A DNA stretch of 64,000 nucleotides from Sarcocystis neurona (GCA_000727475.1 KL647291.1:3765434-3829433), one strand, 5' to 3'; numbered from the stretch's first letter, positions 25,601 through 39,400 are shown. Notes: generated by a model from the sequence alone, not told the origin. A program made the numbers and translations.

Positions 25601-27857
25601 CTCCATGAATCCATACGTACATACCTACTGTGTTAGAAGTGTACATGTGGCGCGCGCGCACCTGGACATATATATCGTAGCAGCTGTCGACAGGAGCACT
25701 GCGGATGTTGCCGTGTCTACGTCTGTTGGAGCAAGCGCCTGTCCAGGTGCTGGCACTTGCTGCCTGAGCTATGGGGGCAGCAGCCTTCTTAGCAGCCTGC
25801 TGCTGTTCATCACACAAAGTCCTTTAGGTTTGACGAGGGTAGTCGTCGAATTGCCTCTTGCTAATTTCTTCCACGCACACCAAGACGCGCATGCAACGGC
25901 TGCTCCTTGTGTTATCCCGAGGATGATTGCCCCGTGGCTTTCTTGCCTGCAGAGCGGGACGGACAGGCCGTCTCCGTGGCAGCGGGGACAACGGCAGCAA
26001 CGGCTGCTCACGGATCCCCGCCTCAACACCCGCAGCAGCAGCAGCAGCTTTCTCGTTTTCCTCCTCCTCCTCTTTCTCTTCGTGTGCTTCTGCGTCCTCT
26101 TCCCCTTCCTTCCGTTCTGACGCGCGCGTTCCCCCGGGAGGTGCATCAGCAGCAGCAGCAGGACGACCAGGCAAAGACGTTCGCGCTGCACCCGGGCTGG
26201 TGATTTCTCTTCTGCGAAAGGGCGACCGCGTGCTGGCCACTGCAATTCAGCGAGTCGTCGAACGGATGTCGGCAGCAGCAGCAGACGATAATTACGTTGC
26301 TGCGCCTACCGACGAGGCTGCTGCTGCCGCCGCTACCGCTGCTGCTGCCGGCGTCACTGTTGCAGATCTTTCGACAGATAAGGCGCAGTACAAGAAGGGC
26401 GGCAGACTTCATTGCCTGTCACAGGAAGGTGAACGTTCCGGCAGTCTTCTTGGATTCTGCTCGTCCCCACATCTACTCGTGCAGAGTACAGAATCTGTCA
26501 TGTCGCCAACAAATATATACGTATATGCATTTATATGTGTATCTGCTCGTATGTGGACGTATACGTACGTACGCACAACGACTTCCATATATATATATGC
26601 GCTTATTTCTCTATATGTGTTCCTGATCCTCTCTGTCTATATCTCGGTCCGTCTTTGACTCCTACACCTCCCTCGTTCTGCGTGCTTACGCTTATTCAAC
26701 CAGCTATGTATAATAATTCGCACGTGTGTACGTACGTCTCTCTATCTCCCTGTGTATATACATATACAGATACATATATATATATACACCCAAATATGTA
26801 TGCGTATGTCTAAACGCATGTATGTATATGTGTATACGCATATATATTGAGAGACGTACACGTATATGTATACACGTACTTGTTCGTATCAGTGAGTACG
26901 TCTACGTATGTGTGACGGCCTGCGTATCTATCTGTATCTATTTATGTCTACATACCTGTGTGCGTCTTTCTCTCTCTGTCTTAATTCTGCTGTTGGTATG
27001 CGAGTTCGTATCTGTGTATATCTGACTTTATAAATATCTATCTGTTTACCAACCTGTCTGTCTCTGCGACTCTATCTACCCTTGTGCACCTCTCTCTCCT
27101 ATTTGCCTATTTATCCACCTATCCACATATATCTGCATCTATGTGTATATCGACACCTAGAATTTGCCTGCGTTCTTCTCCATCTGTTTAACTCTGTCGA
27201 CCCATATATATATCTATATATATGTATCTCTCTCCATCTATCTATCTATATCTATCTATCTATATATATATATATGCGACGTTGTTGCTATGGACAAATC
27301 TGTTACTGGCGTTGGTGTGGGTGATATTGTTGCGCGTCTATGACTGATGCTGCTGCTGTCGGCTGCTGCTGACAGGCTGCAGCAGCTCGAGACCTGCTGC
27401 TCCTGGTACTGCACCGCCCTCTGCCAGTGCTGCTTCTGATATTCTCTCTTTCTAATGCTTCCGCACTGCCCCTGCTTGTGCTACGGCTGCTTTTTCGCTC
27501 CTATACAGAGTGCGCCTCTTTCTTCTGCTCCTTCGTTTTGTGCTTCTGTCGCTGCTGCTGCTGTTGCTGCTGCTGTTGCTGCCGTTCCGGCTGCTGGTTC
27601 TTCTGCTGCCTCTGTTGCTCGTGCTGTTGCCACTTCTTCATTCCCGCCTGCTGTAGTGCTGCTGCTGCTGTTCGCTGCACTGCTGTCGCCGCTCGTCTTC
27701 TGCCGCTTTTCCACTGCTGCTGCTCTACGTGTATTCACAAGCTATGTGTAGAGTGCTGCATGCAGGAGGATTTCTGCATATGCAGAAGAAGCAGCAGAAA
27801 GCGAAGGAACGGAGAAAAAGTAAAGCACGTCGCGGAGGCTGGAAAGCGCCAAAGTGA
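13631..27857 (+). CDS. DEAD-box RNA helicase with giant homopolymer-rich N-terminus (4 exons)
   Basis: Exons 13631-23497, 24821-24999, 25953-26428 and 27766-27857; all junctions are GT-AG and phases agree (0, 2, 1). The spliced frame is 3537 codons from the first in-frame ATG. The frame is open from 13115, so the true start is uncertain. Motifs in order: Q motif RPSAVQ (21806), motif I AQTGTGKT (21935), Ia PTWELCEQ (22274), Ib TPGR (22790), II DEAD (22862), III AAT in place of SAT (23087), IV VVVFTNS, V TDIASRGLDF in exon 2, VI HRAGRTGR split across the exon 2/3 junction. The last exon encodes a Lys/Arg-rich tail ending GGWKAPK, likely RNA-binding. CAG-derived Gln, Ala and Ser runs fill the N-terminus and also lie between core motifs. 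Conserved-looking helical islands occur near 16640-16760, 17600-17990 and 19720-19960. AAT in motif III recalls organellar DEAD-box proteins, so a mitochondrial or apicoplast ribosome role is a guess. ATP-dependent RNA remodelling is the family function. Undetected introns in exon 1 are possible. Confidence 0.85.
16156..16245 (+). repeat. 15-base GGCAGCAGCAGCAGG-type array inside the helicase exon
   Basis: About six near-identical 15-base units, read as repeating Gly-Ser-Ser-Ser-Arg in the helicase frame. Shorter related duplications occur at 20090-20135 and 20780-20835. The period is a multiple of three, so length changes keep the frame. Confidence 0.85.
27191..27277. repeat. TATC/TA microsatellite in helicase intron 3
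   Basis: Runs of CTAT/ATCT units pass into a TA tract. The intron (26429-27765) is otherwise pyrimidine-rich near its acceptor and holds further CATA tracts at 26510-26900. Confidence 0.8.
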
Positions 27858-28455
27858 GGAAGTCACGCGGCAACTCAGCAGCAAGCCCAGCAGCAGGCAG
27901 CGACGGCAAGAGCAGCAACAGAAGCAGCTACAACAAACGTAGAAACAGAAGCTGTAGCAGCAGCCGGTGCAACAGAGCAACAACTCAAACAGCAGGAGCG
28001 ACCGCGTCTGTAGCAGGGACAGCAGCAGAAACGTGAAGGACAACAGCAAAAGCAGCAGCAACTGCAACGACACCCACCGCACACTTGCAGCAAGTCCGGG
28101 TTCTGCAGCAGCAAGAACAGTAGCAGCAGCACTTGATACAGTCGTCAGAGAAGCAACAGGAGCCACAGAGGACCCTCTTGGGTGGAAACGGTATGGCGGC
28201 GGCGTGCAGAGCATTAGCTGCGGGTCTACCTGCGGTTGAAGGACAGGCGGTTCTTCAGTTTCTGCTGCTGCTGCTGCTGCCCCTCTGTGCTTTCTCTACG
28301 AAGCATGCGGCTGCACCACAGTGTATCAGGCTCTCCTATATCATCTACTGTGCTACGAATACCATATCACAGCACACTACGTATATATATATATCTGTAA
28401 ATGCGCACGCATACAAATATTTGCTGCAGCATACTGACGCGTGAAGCCCTTTCAG

Positions 28456-29648
28456 GGCAGGCGCAGACTACCGGAGCGACAGCGGCGGTGAACCGGAGCA
28501 TCTGCAACAGCAGGAGGAGGGACCTTCAGCGGATAGAGCAGCAGCAGCAACAGCAGAGGAGAGGAGCAGGAGCGGCAGAGGAATGCGGCAGCAGCAGCAG
28601 CACAAAGAAACGCCTGTAACGAGAAACAGCAGTGGGGCGGTGCAGCAGCGGGATCAACAGAAGAAGCACCACGGGGGACAATGTGTGGGCAAGGAAAACT
28701 CACACCCATCTCGACGACGTGTAAAGAGACGTGTATACATATACATACATTTGTATATTCATATACATATAATATATGGAATACAGCGTATACATATATG
28801 TAAATACTATGTAGTATGGCGCGGGCATATATACATACATATGTATATTCATAGAAATATATATTGTATGGAATACAGCGTATGTATATATATATATACA
28901 TACACATGTATATCTATAAATATGTATTATATGGGATATATCTTCTGTAGGATATATTTCTAGTTTTCCCACATTTGTCTACACATACACATGCATATGT
29001 ATATATGCATGTATATCTATTATACGTGTCACACGTGTGCATACATATGTATATATAGGATATATATGCTGCACATATATATTATATATGCAACATATTC
29101 TTTCAGTGTATATTTCTGATTCTGCCACGTACGTCTCTGCACGTACACATATTTTATTCTTTGAAAGCGTACAAGCGTGTGAAAACAGCGTTTCTGCTGT
29201 GCAGTGTAACTCTGTCTCTGAAAGTATATGGAACACACTTGAACACGTCGATCAGCAAAGAACCGCCTATAATATATATACATATGCAGATGTGTGTGTG
29301 TATGTGTTTGTGTCTTTGTGTGTTTGTGTGTGTATGTGTGTTTGTGGGTGTGTATACCTCTCTCTCTATATATATGAGTATAAACCAATATATATATATA
29401 TATACATTTATATATATAATGAATAGTGAACATTCTGTGACGCGTTTTGGTGCAGGCCGGCGGAGTGGCATCGCATGCGCGCAGCAGCCGAGCGACAGCA
29501 GGAGAAGCATCAACAGAAGAAGCAGCGGGCGGGAGAAAGTAAAAGGAAGCTCAGGCATCAGCTGCAAAAGCAACGTGCAGAGCGAGGCTCCTTCTACGCT
29601 CAGTCAAAAAAAAATCCTCTTCAGACGAGCCGCAGCCGTCTCCGCTAG
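28456..29648 (+). CDS. basic, Gln-rich protein, C-terminal exons
   Basis: The last exon (29456-29648) follows a TTTTGGTGCAG acceptor. It reads AEWHRMRAAAERQQEKHQQKK..., a strongly basic, probably coiled-coil tail ending RSRLR before TAG. An upstream coding-like stretch begins at 28456 after CCCTTTCAG and carries GADYRSDSGGEPEHLQQQ in one frame, but none of its visible donors has the phase needed to join the last exon directly. An exon may therefore lie between them or the upstream frame may differ. The basic helical tail resembles those of nucleolar or ribosome-assembly factors; no domain is proven. It is transcribed away from the helicase and converges on the minus-strand gene at 30 kb. Confidence 0.35.
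28728..28940. repeat. TA-rich tandem duplication, period about 92-96 bases
   Basis: Two diverged copies, each with the landmark GGAATACAGCGTA (about 28779 and 28870) inside CATATA/TATATA sequence. It lies in the presumed intron between the two exon candidates above. Confidence 0.7.
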
Positions 29649-30002
29649 AAACACGTTCATCAGTCTACTACGCCTGATCCTGTGCGACTGCCTCCGGCTG
29701 CATTTGCTGTTGATGCGTTGCTCTGTCGTGCGTACGTGTCCTGCTGCAGCGTGCTCCTGTTGGTGTTCGTATTTCCCTCCTGCTGTCGTGGTGCGCCTCC
29801 CGTGTTATGCTGCTGCTGCTACCCGTGTGCCGCTGCTGCTGCCCTGGTACTGCTGCTGCCCTAGTGCTGCTGCTGCTGCTGTCGTTGTGTTGCTGTTGCC
29901 GCTGTTGCGCCAGCGGGCGCTCTGCGCTGGGCTGCTGCAGCAGCTCGCTGGCTGTTTCTTGTCTGTCTCCCATTGCGCGCATGCGTGCTTGTTAAAATAG
30001 AC

Positions 30003-31276
30003 CTGAAAAAGTGCACGCGTAGGGCTGTCCTCTGCAATAGGTAGAATTCTTTCCAATTCAGATATCGTCTCTGGTCTTGAAGCTCCTGCGCGCGAGATTT
30101 TGAAGAGACAGCCGTCACGTCGGTGCGGTGTGTACGTATACCTGACTGAAAAGAGCGACCCTCACTTCTTAGAAGGTGTCCTCTTTCAAAGATATCACAC
30201 GGCACATTCTTAAAATTTCTGACTTATTGCCGTTCACCGTGTGTCTTTATCTATCTATCTATATCTATCTATCTATATATATATATATATATACCTACGC
30301 CCGTCCATAGTAATACTTACACTTCTTTGGTATACACACATGTATATATACAGTAAAACTATTCGGGCAGTTCAGGAGATCTACAGTAAAGCTCACACGT
30401 CTTAAGTATACATATATATATATATATATGTATACATACTAATATTTACCAAAACTATGTATTGGTAAACTCAACTCCTAGTTGAGGAGATCTACAGGTG
30501 TGCACAGAATTCTTCGATAAACCAATCGCTTGCTCTGTCTGTCGCTGCAGTGCACACAAGACAAACTCGGCGTCCTCAAAGGCCAGTGTGTGGTGAGAAT
30601 GCATGTGTATATATGCTGTATTTATTCACATCTACAGGTGTCTACACGCGCCTATATATATACATATATGTGTATCTACTTGTATATTGTCTGCATGCAT
30701 CTACATTTATATGTATATAATGAGAGATGTGGGTGTCGTACTCGTATTTATACGACACCTCTACATCCACGATGCGCACAAGGCTTGATCACGCACGCGT
30801 CTGTGTGGGTGCGGCAGCGTCCAAACATACGCTTATGTACACATATGTGCATTTGTGTACACCTGGTTCCTTTGCATGTAAGTATACACATGCACGTACG
30901 TAATTTGGGTATGCATCTACGAATTCGCCGGAACCCGTAGAAAGGTGTGTGGCATGCGTGAGAACTGGCTTACAAAGCCAGGAGACGTATAGTCGAAAGA
31001 CAGCTGTCACGCACGCGCGTGATCGAGTCTGCCTCCCACAGAGCCGCCCTCTGCGCGCGCTGCCTGGGATGCTCAGATTATTTTTTAAATGTAAGTCCTT
31101 TTTACTACGAAACCGGGGACAACGTCTGTGGTACTATCAACAACACTACGCCCTGCTAAATCCGGTGAGGAAATGCAGTCCATCCTACCTGCCCCGTACA
31201 GAGAGGTGTGCTTGAGAAATGTTTCCGCGTCCGCGGCGGCCGAGGACGAAGAGGCGTGGAACCACACGTGCACACC
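30003..31276 (-). CDS. unknown protein, three consecutive internal exons
   Basis: Three minus-strand exons agree in phase. 31276-31189 (acceptor TCTACCAG, donor GTAGGA) reads GVHVWFHASSS...TFLKHTSLYGA. 30222-30142 (donor GTATAC) reads RNFKNVPCDIFERGHLL... 30085-30003 (acceptor CGCGCGCAG) reads ASRPETISELERILPIAED...ALFQ. The joined frame is free of stops and has ordinary composition. It may run on into the Gln-rich minus-strand frame at 29668-29982, because the final donor (GTCTAT) is weak. The start is not found. No family recognised. Confidence 0.5.
30246..30292. repeat. CTAT/TA microsatellite
   Basis: (CTAT)n followed by (TA)n between two minus-strand gene fragments. A second pure TA tract lies at 30412-30430. 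Confidence 0.85.
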
Positions 31277-32071
31277 CTGGTAGATATTTCCATGTACATG
31301 TGGTACCGAGTCACGGACGTACAGCTATGTTACACCTAACTATATGCATTTTCTCTTCGAGCAGCCCTGCGTGCCTACACGACTGCCCACGGGTGTGCGG
31401 GCGTGCGTATCACAAATTTATGGCGGCAGGAATCGACAGAAATGTGTCGCCCTTTCTTCACTGTTTGTCGTATCCCTCGCTGAGGGATACGTGAACCTTA
31501 AAAGAAGTGCCAGTGACTGCTGCAGTGCACTCCCTTAAATGGCAGCGACACCTTTTAGACGATATAAAAGGGTCCTCCGCCCGCTCGGGGACCGCGCCTC
31601 TGTGTACGCTTGCGTGAAGAGGCCGCCTTCGCGTGAGCGTCCTCCTCCTCCTACGTAGGAGGTATCAATACGGCGTAAGTACGCACATGTGGTTGCACAC
31701 CACGCATTCACGTAAACTGTGAATCGTCTACGTTCTTGCGTGTGTAGACCTCGACGCTATGATGGACCATGACAGACGAGTGCACTCATGCGTACAACAG
31801 ATCCGTATCTCTCTCGACGTGGACGCAGATACACACATCACCTGCTGTCGCAGAGTGACGTCGACGGGGAAAGGGAGAACTCGACAGCAGCACCGTACGT
31901 TATAAAGATAAACGTGGAACTTTGCCGTTCTTCTCAAACCTTCGCAGCGTTTTGCTGCTGCTGCGATCTGAGACAGCAGAGGCCGACGCACCGTTGCTGT
32001 CGTCCTGGGTGGTACGCGCAGCTGCTTCAGATACGACGAATAGGTCTAAAAATTAGCAAGGTGTTGCTGGT
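31277..32071. other. spacer or unresolved 5' part of the 30-31 kb gene
   Basis: Contains a TATAAAAG box-like element near 31563. Minus-strand (31728-31991) and plus-strand (from the ATG at 31788) frames compete, and neither has convincing splice context. Confidence 0.3.
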
Positions 32072-33115
32072 TCACGGCTTTGCAACCTCCACGAGGCGAG
32101 AAAATGAAGAGCGTGTGTGCACACACATGGGTTCAGGCAAATGAAAAATTGACGCATATCTAACTGACAAACAGATACCTTCTTGACTGCCACACACTGC
32201 TCCTTCCCCCTCCCACCCCCCCCCGTGCGCGCAGCACACAGCCCACTGCGGCGCTGCTGGTGCCGCCTTCCTGCTACACAAAACAACGGCACTCTTGAAG
32301 CAGCTTCCTGCCTTCACGCTACTGCTGCTGACATGCAGTGCTCCTCCTCTCCATACACGTGTACACGCATATGACAGATAGACTTCGAATAAAGATACCC
32401 CTGTGTACGTATGCCGTGGGTATCCTCTATATACATATACATATACATGCAGCAATACACACATTTTTCCTACGTATGTGGCCTGTGTGTCTTCGTTATG
32501 AGGAAAAAATTTCCCACATCGGGGGGAGCATCTTTTTGACATTTGCTGCTGCTGCTCGGAAGGTGGGCGGGAAGAGAATTCCTGCTGATGTTGCTGCTGG
32601 TCCTGCTCCTCTGTGTACCACCTGCGGATTTCCCCCCACCTTGTGCTCAAGGCATCTGCTGTCATTCCTGCTCCTGCTCTTCTAGCAGCAGCTGCAGTCC
32701 CAGGCTGTTCCTACCGCGTCTGCTGCTGTCACTCGTTGGCGAGAGCTCGAACGCCTGCTGCCGCTATATTGCTGCTTCTGCGCGGCTGCCTTGGGTTCGA
32801 ACACTGTTACTGCTGCAAGTGACTAGGAATGAATTACGTGCGCTGCTGCCGCCACTGCTGCTCCTGCTCCTCAAGAAAAGTCCCGTACACAGCGCTACAA
32901 ATCGTTGGTGCTCGATCTATGCTGCTGCCGCTGCTGCTCTCCCCGCTACTCTTGTTTGCAAACGGCGCTGTTCGCTCTTTCCCCCACGCAGATCCCAGTG
33001 CTGCAGCAACAGCCGCAACTCTCTCTCGCTGCTCCTGCTGCTGCCCCCACGCGTCCTCCTGTCGCTGCTGCGACGTCCCCTTGCAGCTGGCACAAACCGA
33101 GGCTGCTGCTGTCAC
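32072..33115 (-). CDS. possible Gln/Ser-rich minus-strand gene
   Basis: A true ATG at 32665 opens a 197-codon minus-strand frame beginning MTADALSTRWGEIRRWYTEEQ, then Gln runs. Part of the frame crosses a TACATA repeat and is probably intron. Upstream, 33115-32834 has a coding-like frame (SAWGKERTAPFANKSSGES). The 441-codon plus-strand frame over the same DNA is Leu/Ser-rich antisense of CAG repeats. No domain, so the model is tentative. It lies just downstream of the nucleoplasmin-like gene on the same strand. Confidence 0.25.
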
Positions 33116-33400
33116 TGTCTTCCCATATCACTACGGCTGCTTCGGCTGTTCCTCCACCTTGTCGCGGCAGCTGCCCGTGTCATGTGCCGCCTGCGATCAG
33201 TACGACTGAAAAGCTGCAGCACCATCTTAATCATCCCCACCTTCTCCTCCGTAACCTCCGCTCCCCTGCTGCTGCCATCCGCCTTCGCCGCAAATGTTTC
33301 CGCGCTGCCTCTCGCTGCTGCAGCTCCTACTACAACTCTCTATTCACTGTCTTCTTGTTTGTCTTCTTCACTGCCGCTGCGGTTGCTGCACACCACCTCC

Positions 33401-36400
33401 TCAGGCCTTAAGCGCGCAGACTCCATTCGACACTTCGAAGACGGATGCGTGGTTCTTCAGGAACTGCGCCATCTTCTCAGAGACGCCCGCAGGCTTCTTC
33501 ACTTTCTGTCCCAGCGTCGCCAGCGGTGTTTTTCCATTTTTCTTCAAATACTCGATCAAAGCGTTCTTGTACGCACCTGCGTCCCCGCTCGCCCCCTTCT
33601 GTTGCTGCTTCTGCTGCTGCTGCTGCTTCTGCTGCTGCCCGCCTGGCTGTGGCCCAGTCTTCGCTGCGCGGTCACACCCCACACCCCATACAGCACGCCA
33701 GCTTCAGCGCCCCGCCGCCGCAGTCGAGACGCACACACGCGGAAAAGACCAACATACACATCCATACAGACAAATACGCAAATGCAAGTCCATACACATA
33801 CATACGCATCATGTAATACACATATCCATCCACACGCATATATATATATATATATTTGTATTACATAGTTTTTAAAGATACACTGAAGTTCACAACTACG
33901 ACAGTTACGCTGCACAGATGTACCGCTCCACGGGAACACCTGTCTACAGTCTCACACACTCGTCTCGCGGACATGGTCATACATATACATGTCCACATAT
34001 ATATGTAAATAAATGTAGAGGAGAGACAGAGACACAGAGGAAACTGCAAACACCTACGCACCGCCTTCCCGTACACACCTCCACCTTACCCACCAGAACA
34101 CAGGACCCACCCACATACAAATACAAAAACATCGCCCGGCGCCTCCCAGGCCCCTCCACTGCGAAGGAGCGGCGCACGCAACCCTACTCACGCGCACCAC
34201 CTATGTGCTGCACTTCACATACACATATACGCACATACATACATATACAATACACCACCACCTATGTGCTGCATATCACATACACATATACGCACATACA
34301 TACATATACAATACACCCATACACACACATACAGACGCGCACAGATAAAATGCACGAAGAAGCACCAGACGCGCGACGTGCCAGCAGTAACGGTGCTGCG
34401 GCCTCTGCGCAAGGCTCTCGCGGACAGCCTGCTTGTTCAGCGTTTTAACGGTACCTTTCTTCTTGGCTGCGTCTGCTCCAGCAGCTGCTGCTCCCCCGCT
34501 GCTCGCTTCCTGCGCCTTCCGCTTCTTCTCGTTGCTGCTGGCCGGCGGTCGCTGCACTTCTTCTTCATCGTCCTCGTCCTCCTCTTCCTCCTCTTCGTCG
34601 CTCTCCGACTCCCCTGCTACGCCGTTCGCTCCAACCTGCGCGCATACACATATACACACAACAACAAACACACCTCCTCACATATATAGATAAAAACAGA
34701 TGGATGTACCCAAGAGCGCGAGAAATATATATGCATATATACCTACACATAGAAAAATGCGTCCACTTGTGTCTCCCTCTGTCAGACAAGCTCTTGCGGT
34801 CAACCCCGAGAAAACTACCGAGGAAGCACGTCCCACAATTTCCTTTCTCTCCTCTATGTAAAGGAGGCGTGTAAAGCAATGCAGCTGCGCGTTACGTGTT
34901 AACACCGGTGATCGTACGTGAGACGAGACAGCGCGCCACCACCCCACGCCTCCCTAACACGACTTACACACGTGGGACCACGCCACACACATGCTGACAC
35001 CCGTTGCCAGCCCTCATACACCTATCTACCAGCAGCGTACATATCTGCGTGCAGACCAACACGCTAATGTGTATATATATACATGCGTATAGAGCACACA
35101 GACGTTTTAAGAGATGTGTAGACCCATGCTTCCTCGTCAAAGCGGGACATGCCCTCCCATGCCTACAGACGCAGATACGTACTCCTTGCATACACTATCG
35201 CGAGAGACGCGGTGTGCCTCTAGGAACGAACGGAGGGAGGAACAGTCATGTGAAGCGGGTGTGTGTGTGGCTGCATGGCCAAGAGAAGAGTGTGTCAGCC
35301 CAGCGGAAGATGAGCCAGGGACGAGACCGCAGTGCCTTTGCTTCTGCTCCCCGACGGCAACTGTCAAATTTTCCGTGTCCTGTACTCTTACAGAAGAAAA
35401 TGCAGAAAAGTACACATATGTCAGGAAGAACGTCCTGCCTGTGTCGTGTCCTACGTAGTGCGACCTTCTGTGTAAATGACACTTGCTCTCCACACGCTTC
35501 CTTCGCTTCCTCCTCCTCCTACGACGACGACTACTGGTGTATCTCGGTGCAAACACTGCCTGTGTGGCACGCTCCCCGCAGCAGCGTGGGCGAGACCCGG
35601 GAATCGATCCCGCCATTTCTGGGGCAGACGCAAACACAACTCTACACACACTTTTCCCTTTTCTCCTCTCTCTGTCTGTGTCTGCTTCTCTGTGGCTCTC
35701 TGTCTCTGCTCCTCGCCGTTGATGGGCCGCCAGACGAACCTCGTCTTCTTCCTCATCCTCGTCCTCCTCTTCGTCCTCGTCTTCATCTTCGTCGTCGTCT
35801 TCGTCTAAACCTTCCGTCAGCGCCTTCAACTTTGACGTGTCTGCGCGCCGCACAATCCACCAACACACTCTCCACGTGAAAAAACCTCCACACAGCGAAG
35901 GCGCCTCACAGAAACAGAAGACCTCCCCACATTCATACCTTGCAACCATGTATAGGCGCGTGTGCGCACATACACACATATACACCCACGTACATATATA
36001 TACACATGCATATATACACACGCACATAAATACACACACATATATATATATATACACGCGAATAAACACACATACACACATACACATATATACAGTATAC
36101 GTACATGTACTGGTGCTACCGGCACAGGGAGTACTCTGACCGCAGGTGTTTTCACGGACGCGGACGTACGTGGAGCACAGACAGACACGAGCTCTCTGTC
36201 CTTTCCCACCCCCCTCGTTTCCTGTCATTTGTTACTTTCTCTCTCTTGCACGAGAAATAGACAGCGCCGCTTCCTGTCCTTTCTCACTTTCTCGCTTATT
36301 CTCATTTTCTCCATACCGTCATAAGAGATATACACAGCGACACACCCACGTGCACTTCACGGACGTACCTGCCTATCTTCCCTTACGCATGTGGTACCTC

Positions 36401-39400
36401 GCAGACGCGCGCGTTGCTTGCGTGCCCCGAAAATCACATGCATATAAACGTGTGCGTTCATACATATATAGATATGTACATATAGGTACGTATAATACGT
36501 ACGTGGAGTCGTGGGAATCTGCCAACGCGCAACGATTACGCGCACACATACACAGATGTATATACTTTTCCTCCTAGTTGCTGCTGCGTGGGTAAAAACG
36601 TTCGTTCTACACGACGGTCATCTTCTATGTATACATAAGTAGAGTCTTCCCTACATGCAGCCCATACCACACCTGGGACGTCGTGCTGCCCTACAAGAAA
36701 GACAACGTGCGCAGGGGTGCACGTGTCCCTATATTAGCCGGCACACACAGACGCATGCATTGACGTGCAGCAACATGATACGTCTACACACGCCCGGACG
36801 GACAGAAGACGGACGCCTCTCTAATAAGAAAAAATATGCGTGCGCGCGGCAGCTACGAGTCCGACCCCAAGCCTCCACGAGTGGGCGGAAGGCCTGTGCT
36901 CCGCCGCATCCAGTTGGTCTGGGCTGGGTGAAGTGGGAGAAGAGCAGTCTGCAACAGCGTCTTCCTCCTTAGATGCAGCCGCGACTACCCCTCCTCTTCG
37001 AGCTGCTCCTCTTCAAATTTTCTTCTGCCTCAACACGCTACGCAGTCTATTCCACATCACCACCCACCACATCCCACTAAGCACGTACACACTATGCACT
37101 CACATATATATCTATATGTGTAAGTACATATATATATATGCATAGACGTATGCATACATTATGATTTCGCACACACATATACATACGTATGTACAGGAAT
37201 GCAGTACAGTATATATTTACCATATATATGTATATACATATGTAAATATATACAAGTACACACATATATACATACATACGCGTAGACGTCTGCATATCCT
37301 GTGCCTCCGAATATATATATGTGGGCACGGAGAAGAGAAATTGTACCATCGTCGTCATCGTCGTCGTCATCATCGTCGTCGTCATCTTCGTCTTCGTCGG
37401 CCGCTGCGTCCAAGTCCTCGACCTTCCCTCCCTTCTAAGGAAAGCATTCACACACAATCACACGACCGCTGTTTAGTTCTGCCCACCAGATCAGTACCTC
37501 CTCAACAAAGAACACACAGGTACACATACATCTACACATATATATATATACATGTATATGCAGAATCTATATATGCCATGACTTACGTATGGTCGCACGA
37601 ACGTCCACACAGTAAAGACACGTTGCTTCGCTGCAGGGTACGTATGAACAGATGTGACGCTGCAGAATCGAGGCGGTATCTGAAAAAAGCATCCATCCTC
37701 CGGGGAAGTCCACAAGTTGAGACTGTCATCGAAGAAATACATCCGCGTCTAGTTGTGGCCGCAAGTTGAGCTGGCAGTTGAAACAGCTGCCTACATCCGT
37801 CTGGACACGTGCAGACTGCAGAACACGGGACTCGCCGAAGTGTTGCGACCCACCACGTATACACAGACTTACCCGTAGGTGTGGACACATGAGTGTACCT
37901 ACAACGATTATACATACACATATATATACATGAATGGTGTGATGCCTACGTATGGCGACATACACTCTATCTACATATCTATATCACGCGACTTTTATTC
38001 CCGTTCCTCCCTCGTGCCCTCTGTCTCTATACATGTATGAACATACATACACACGGTGTGTGAGGCCACCGTACTCACGTGCATATAGTGGGACGTCCAC
38101 CTACATATATGTACGTGCACATCAATGGTGTGATGCGTACGTATCGGTGGATCTGTACCTATCGCGACGTTGTTCCTTTCTCTATCTATTTCTCCACATC
38201 TACTCGATGCAACCGTACCTCTATGCACAGGAGGCACGGAAAATATATATTGTGATGTGTATGGTCCTCGATGTACGTGCGTATCGGACGGTGACACGTA
38301 GCGAGACACACACGGCACTTTCAACTTCACACGAGAAAACCCGCATGCGTGTGTCTCTCTGTAATTCCTGCGGAGCCACTGAGAGCCAAAAAAGGCAAAA
38401 GCGTCCCCCCTTTTCTCCTTCTTTTCTTCCTTTTCGCGTTACCAGTCCTCCTGTCCCCCATCTCTGAGAAACGCAAACACACAAGTTCACGCTGTCTACA
38501 AATGTCTGGCGGGGATCGCATGCGGCTCCACCGCCAGTGCGAGACGCGGCAGCACGTCTGTCTGCGAGACGCGGCAGCACGTCTGTGTTTCCCTGGGGCT
38601 TTCTCTTTCTCTGTCTGTACGTAGTGTACAGACTTACACATACGGAGAAACAGTCACGAGCCCGTCTCACCCATATATATAAATATACACGAAGATAGGG
38701 GCGCGCTAGCAGACCGCACAAGGGCGTAGAGATCTGGTGGATGAAGTACCTTGGGAGTGTGGTGTTTGACCGCTCCTGCATCTGCCTGCAGGAACTCGCC
38801 TGCGACTTCTTCTTCGTCGCTTTCCTCTTCGTCGCTGTCGACCAACTCGGAGGCCGGCTCGAAGTACCCCGTCAGGTGCACCTGCGGTGTACATACACTC
38901 CGCAAAACACAGCAGCAGCGTGCCTCGAGCGACTGGGATCCCCCCACACAGACACAACTGCATGCGCGACTCGATGCCCCGCACTCACACGCCCTTCGTT
39001 ATTAGTCAGCGTTTCCACCGGACTTTGCCGCTCTACTCGCAACGCTGGTGGCAGAGTAGAAAAACCCACCCCACGACGTGTAAAAAGGCCGCGCATCTGC
39101 GGTGTCTTCTCCCCCTCCTCCTCCTTCGTCTCTTCAAGCACTGGCCGTGGACCCATCCATTTACTCAGGAAGACTAAAAAAAGACCGACCGACAAACGTC
39201 TCTCCACAAAGATGCGCAGCAACGAGCTCTGTCAACCGAGTTCTCCCAAGGCTGTCACCCAGAAGTAACACTCGCTCACGCATTCTCCTGACTGCCCTGT
39301 TGGGGTGTACGTACACTTCACCAGTACCCCACACCAAATGTGGAACTTGTGCGTTACTCCTCCTCCTACTACTGGAGTGTACGTACACTTCACCAGTATC

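Noticed and set aside
32543..33868. 441-codon plus-strand frame
   Set aside because: Leu/Ser/Cys-rich antisense of CAG repeats. It runs straight through the last exon of the nucleoplasmin-like gene on the other strand.
35570..35640. tRNA-like T-arm (GGGATCGATTCCC on the minus strand)
   Set aside because: No matching acceptor stem, D-arm or anticodon arm could be folded at the expected spacing. It lies within the intron after exon 6 of the nucleoplasmin-like gene.
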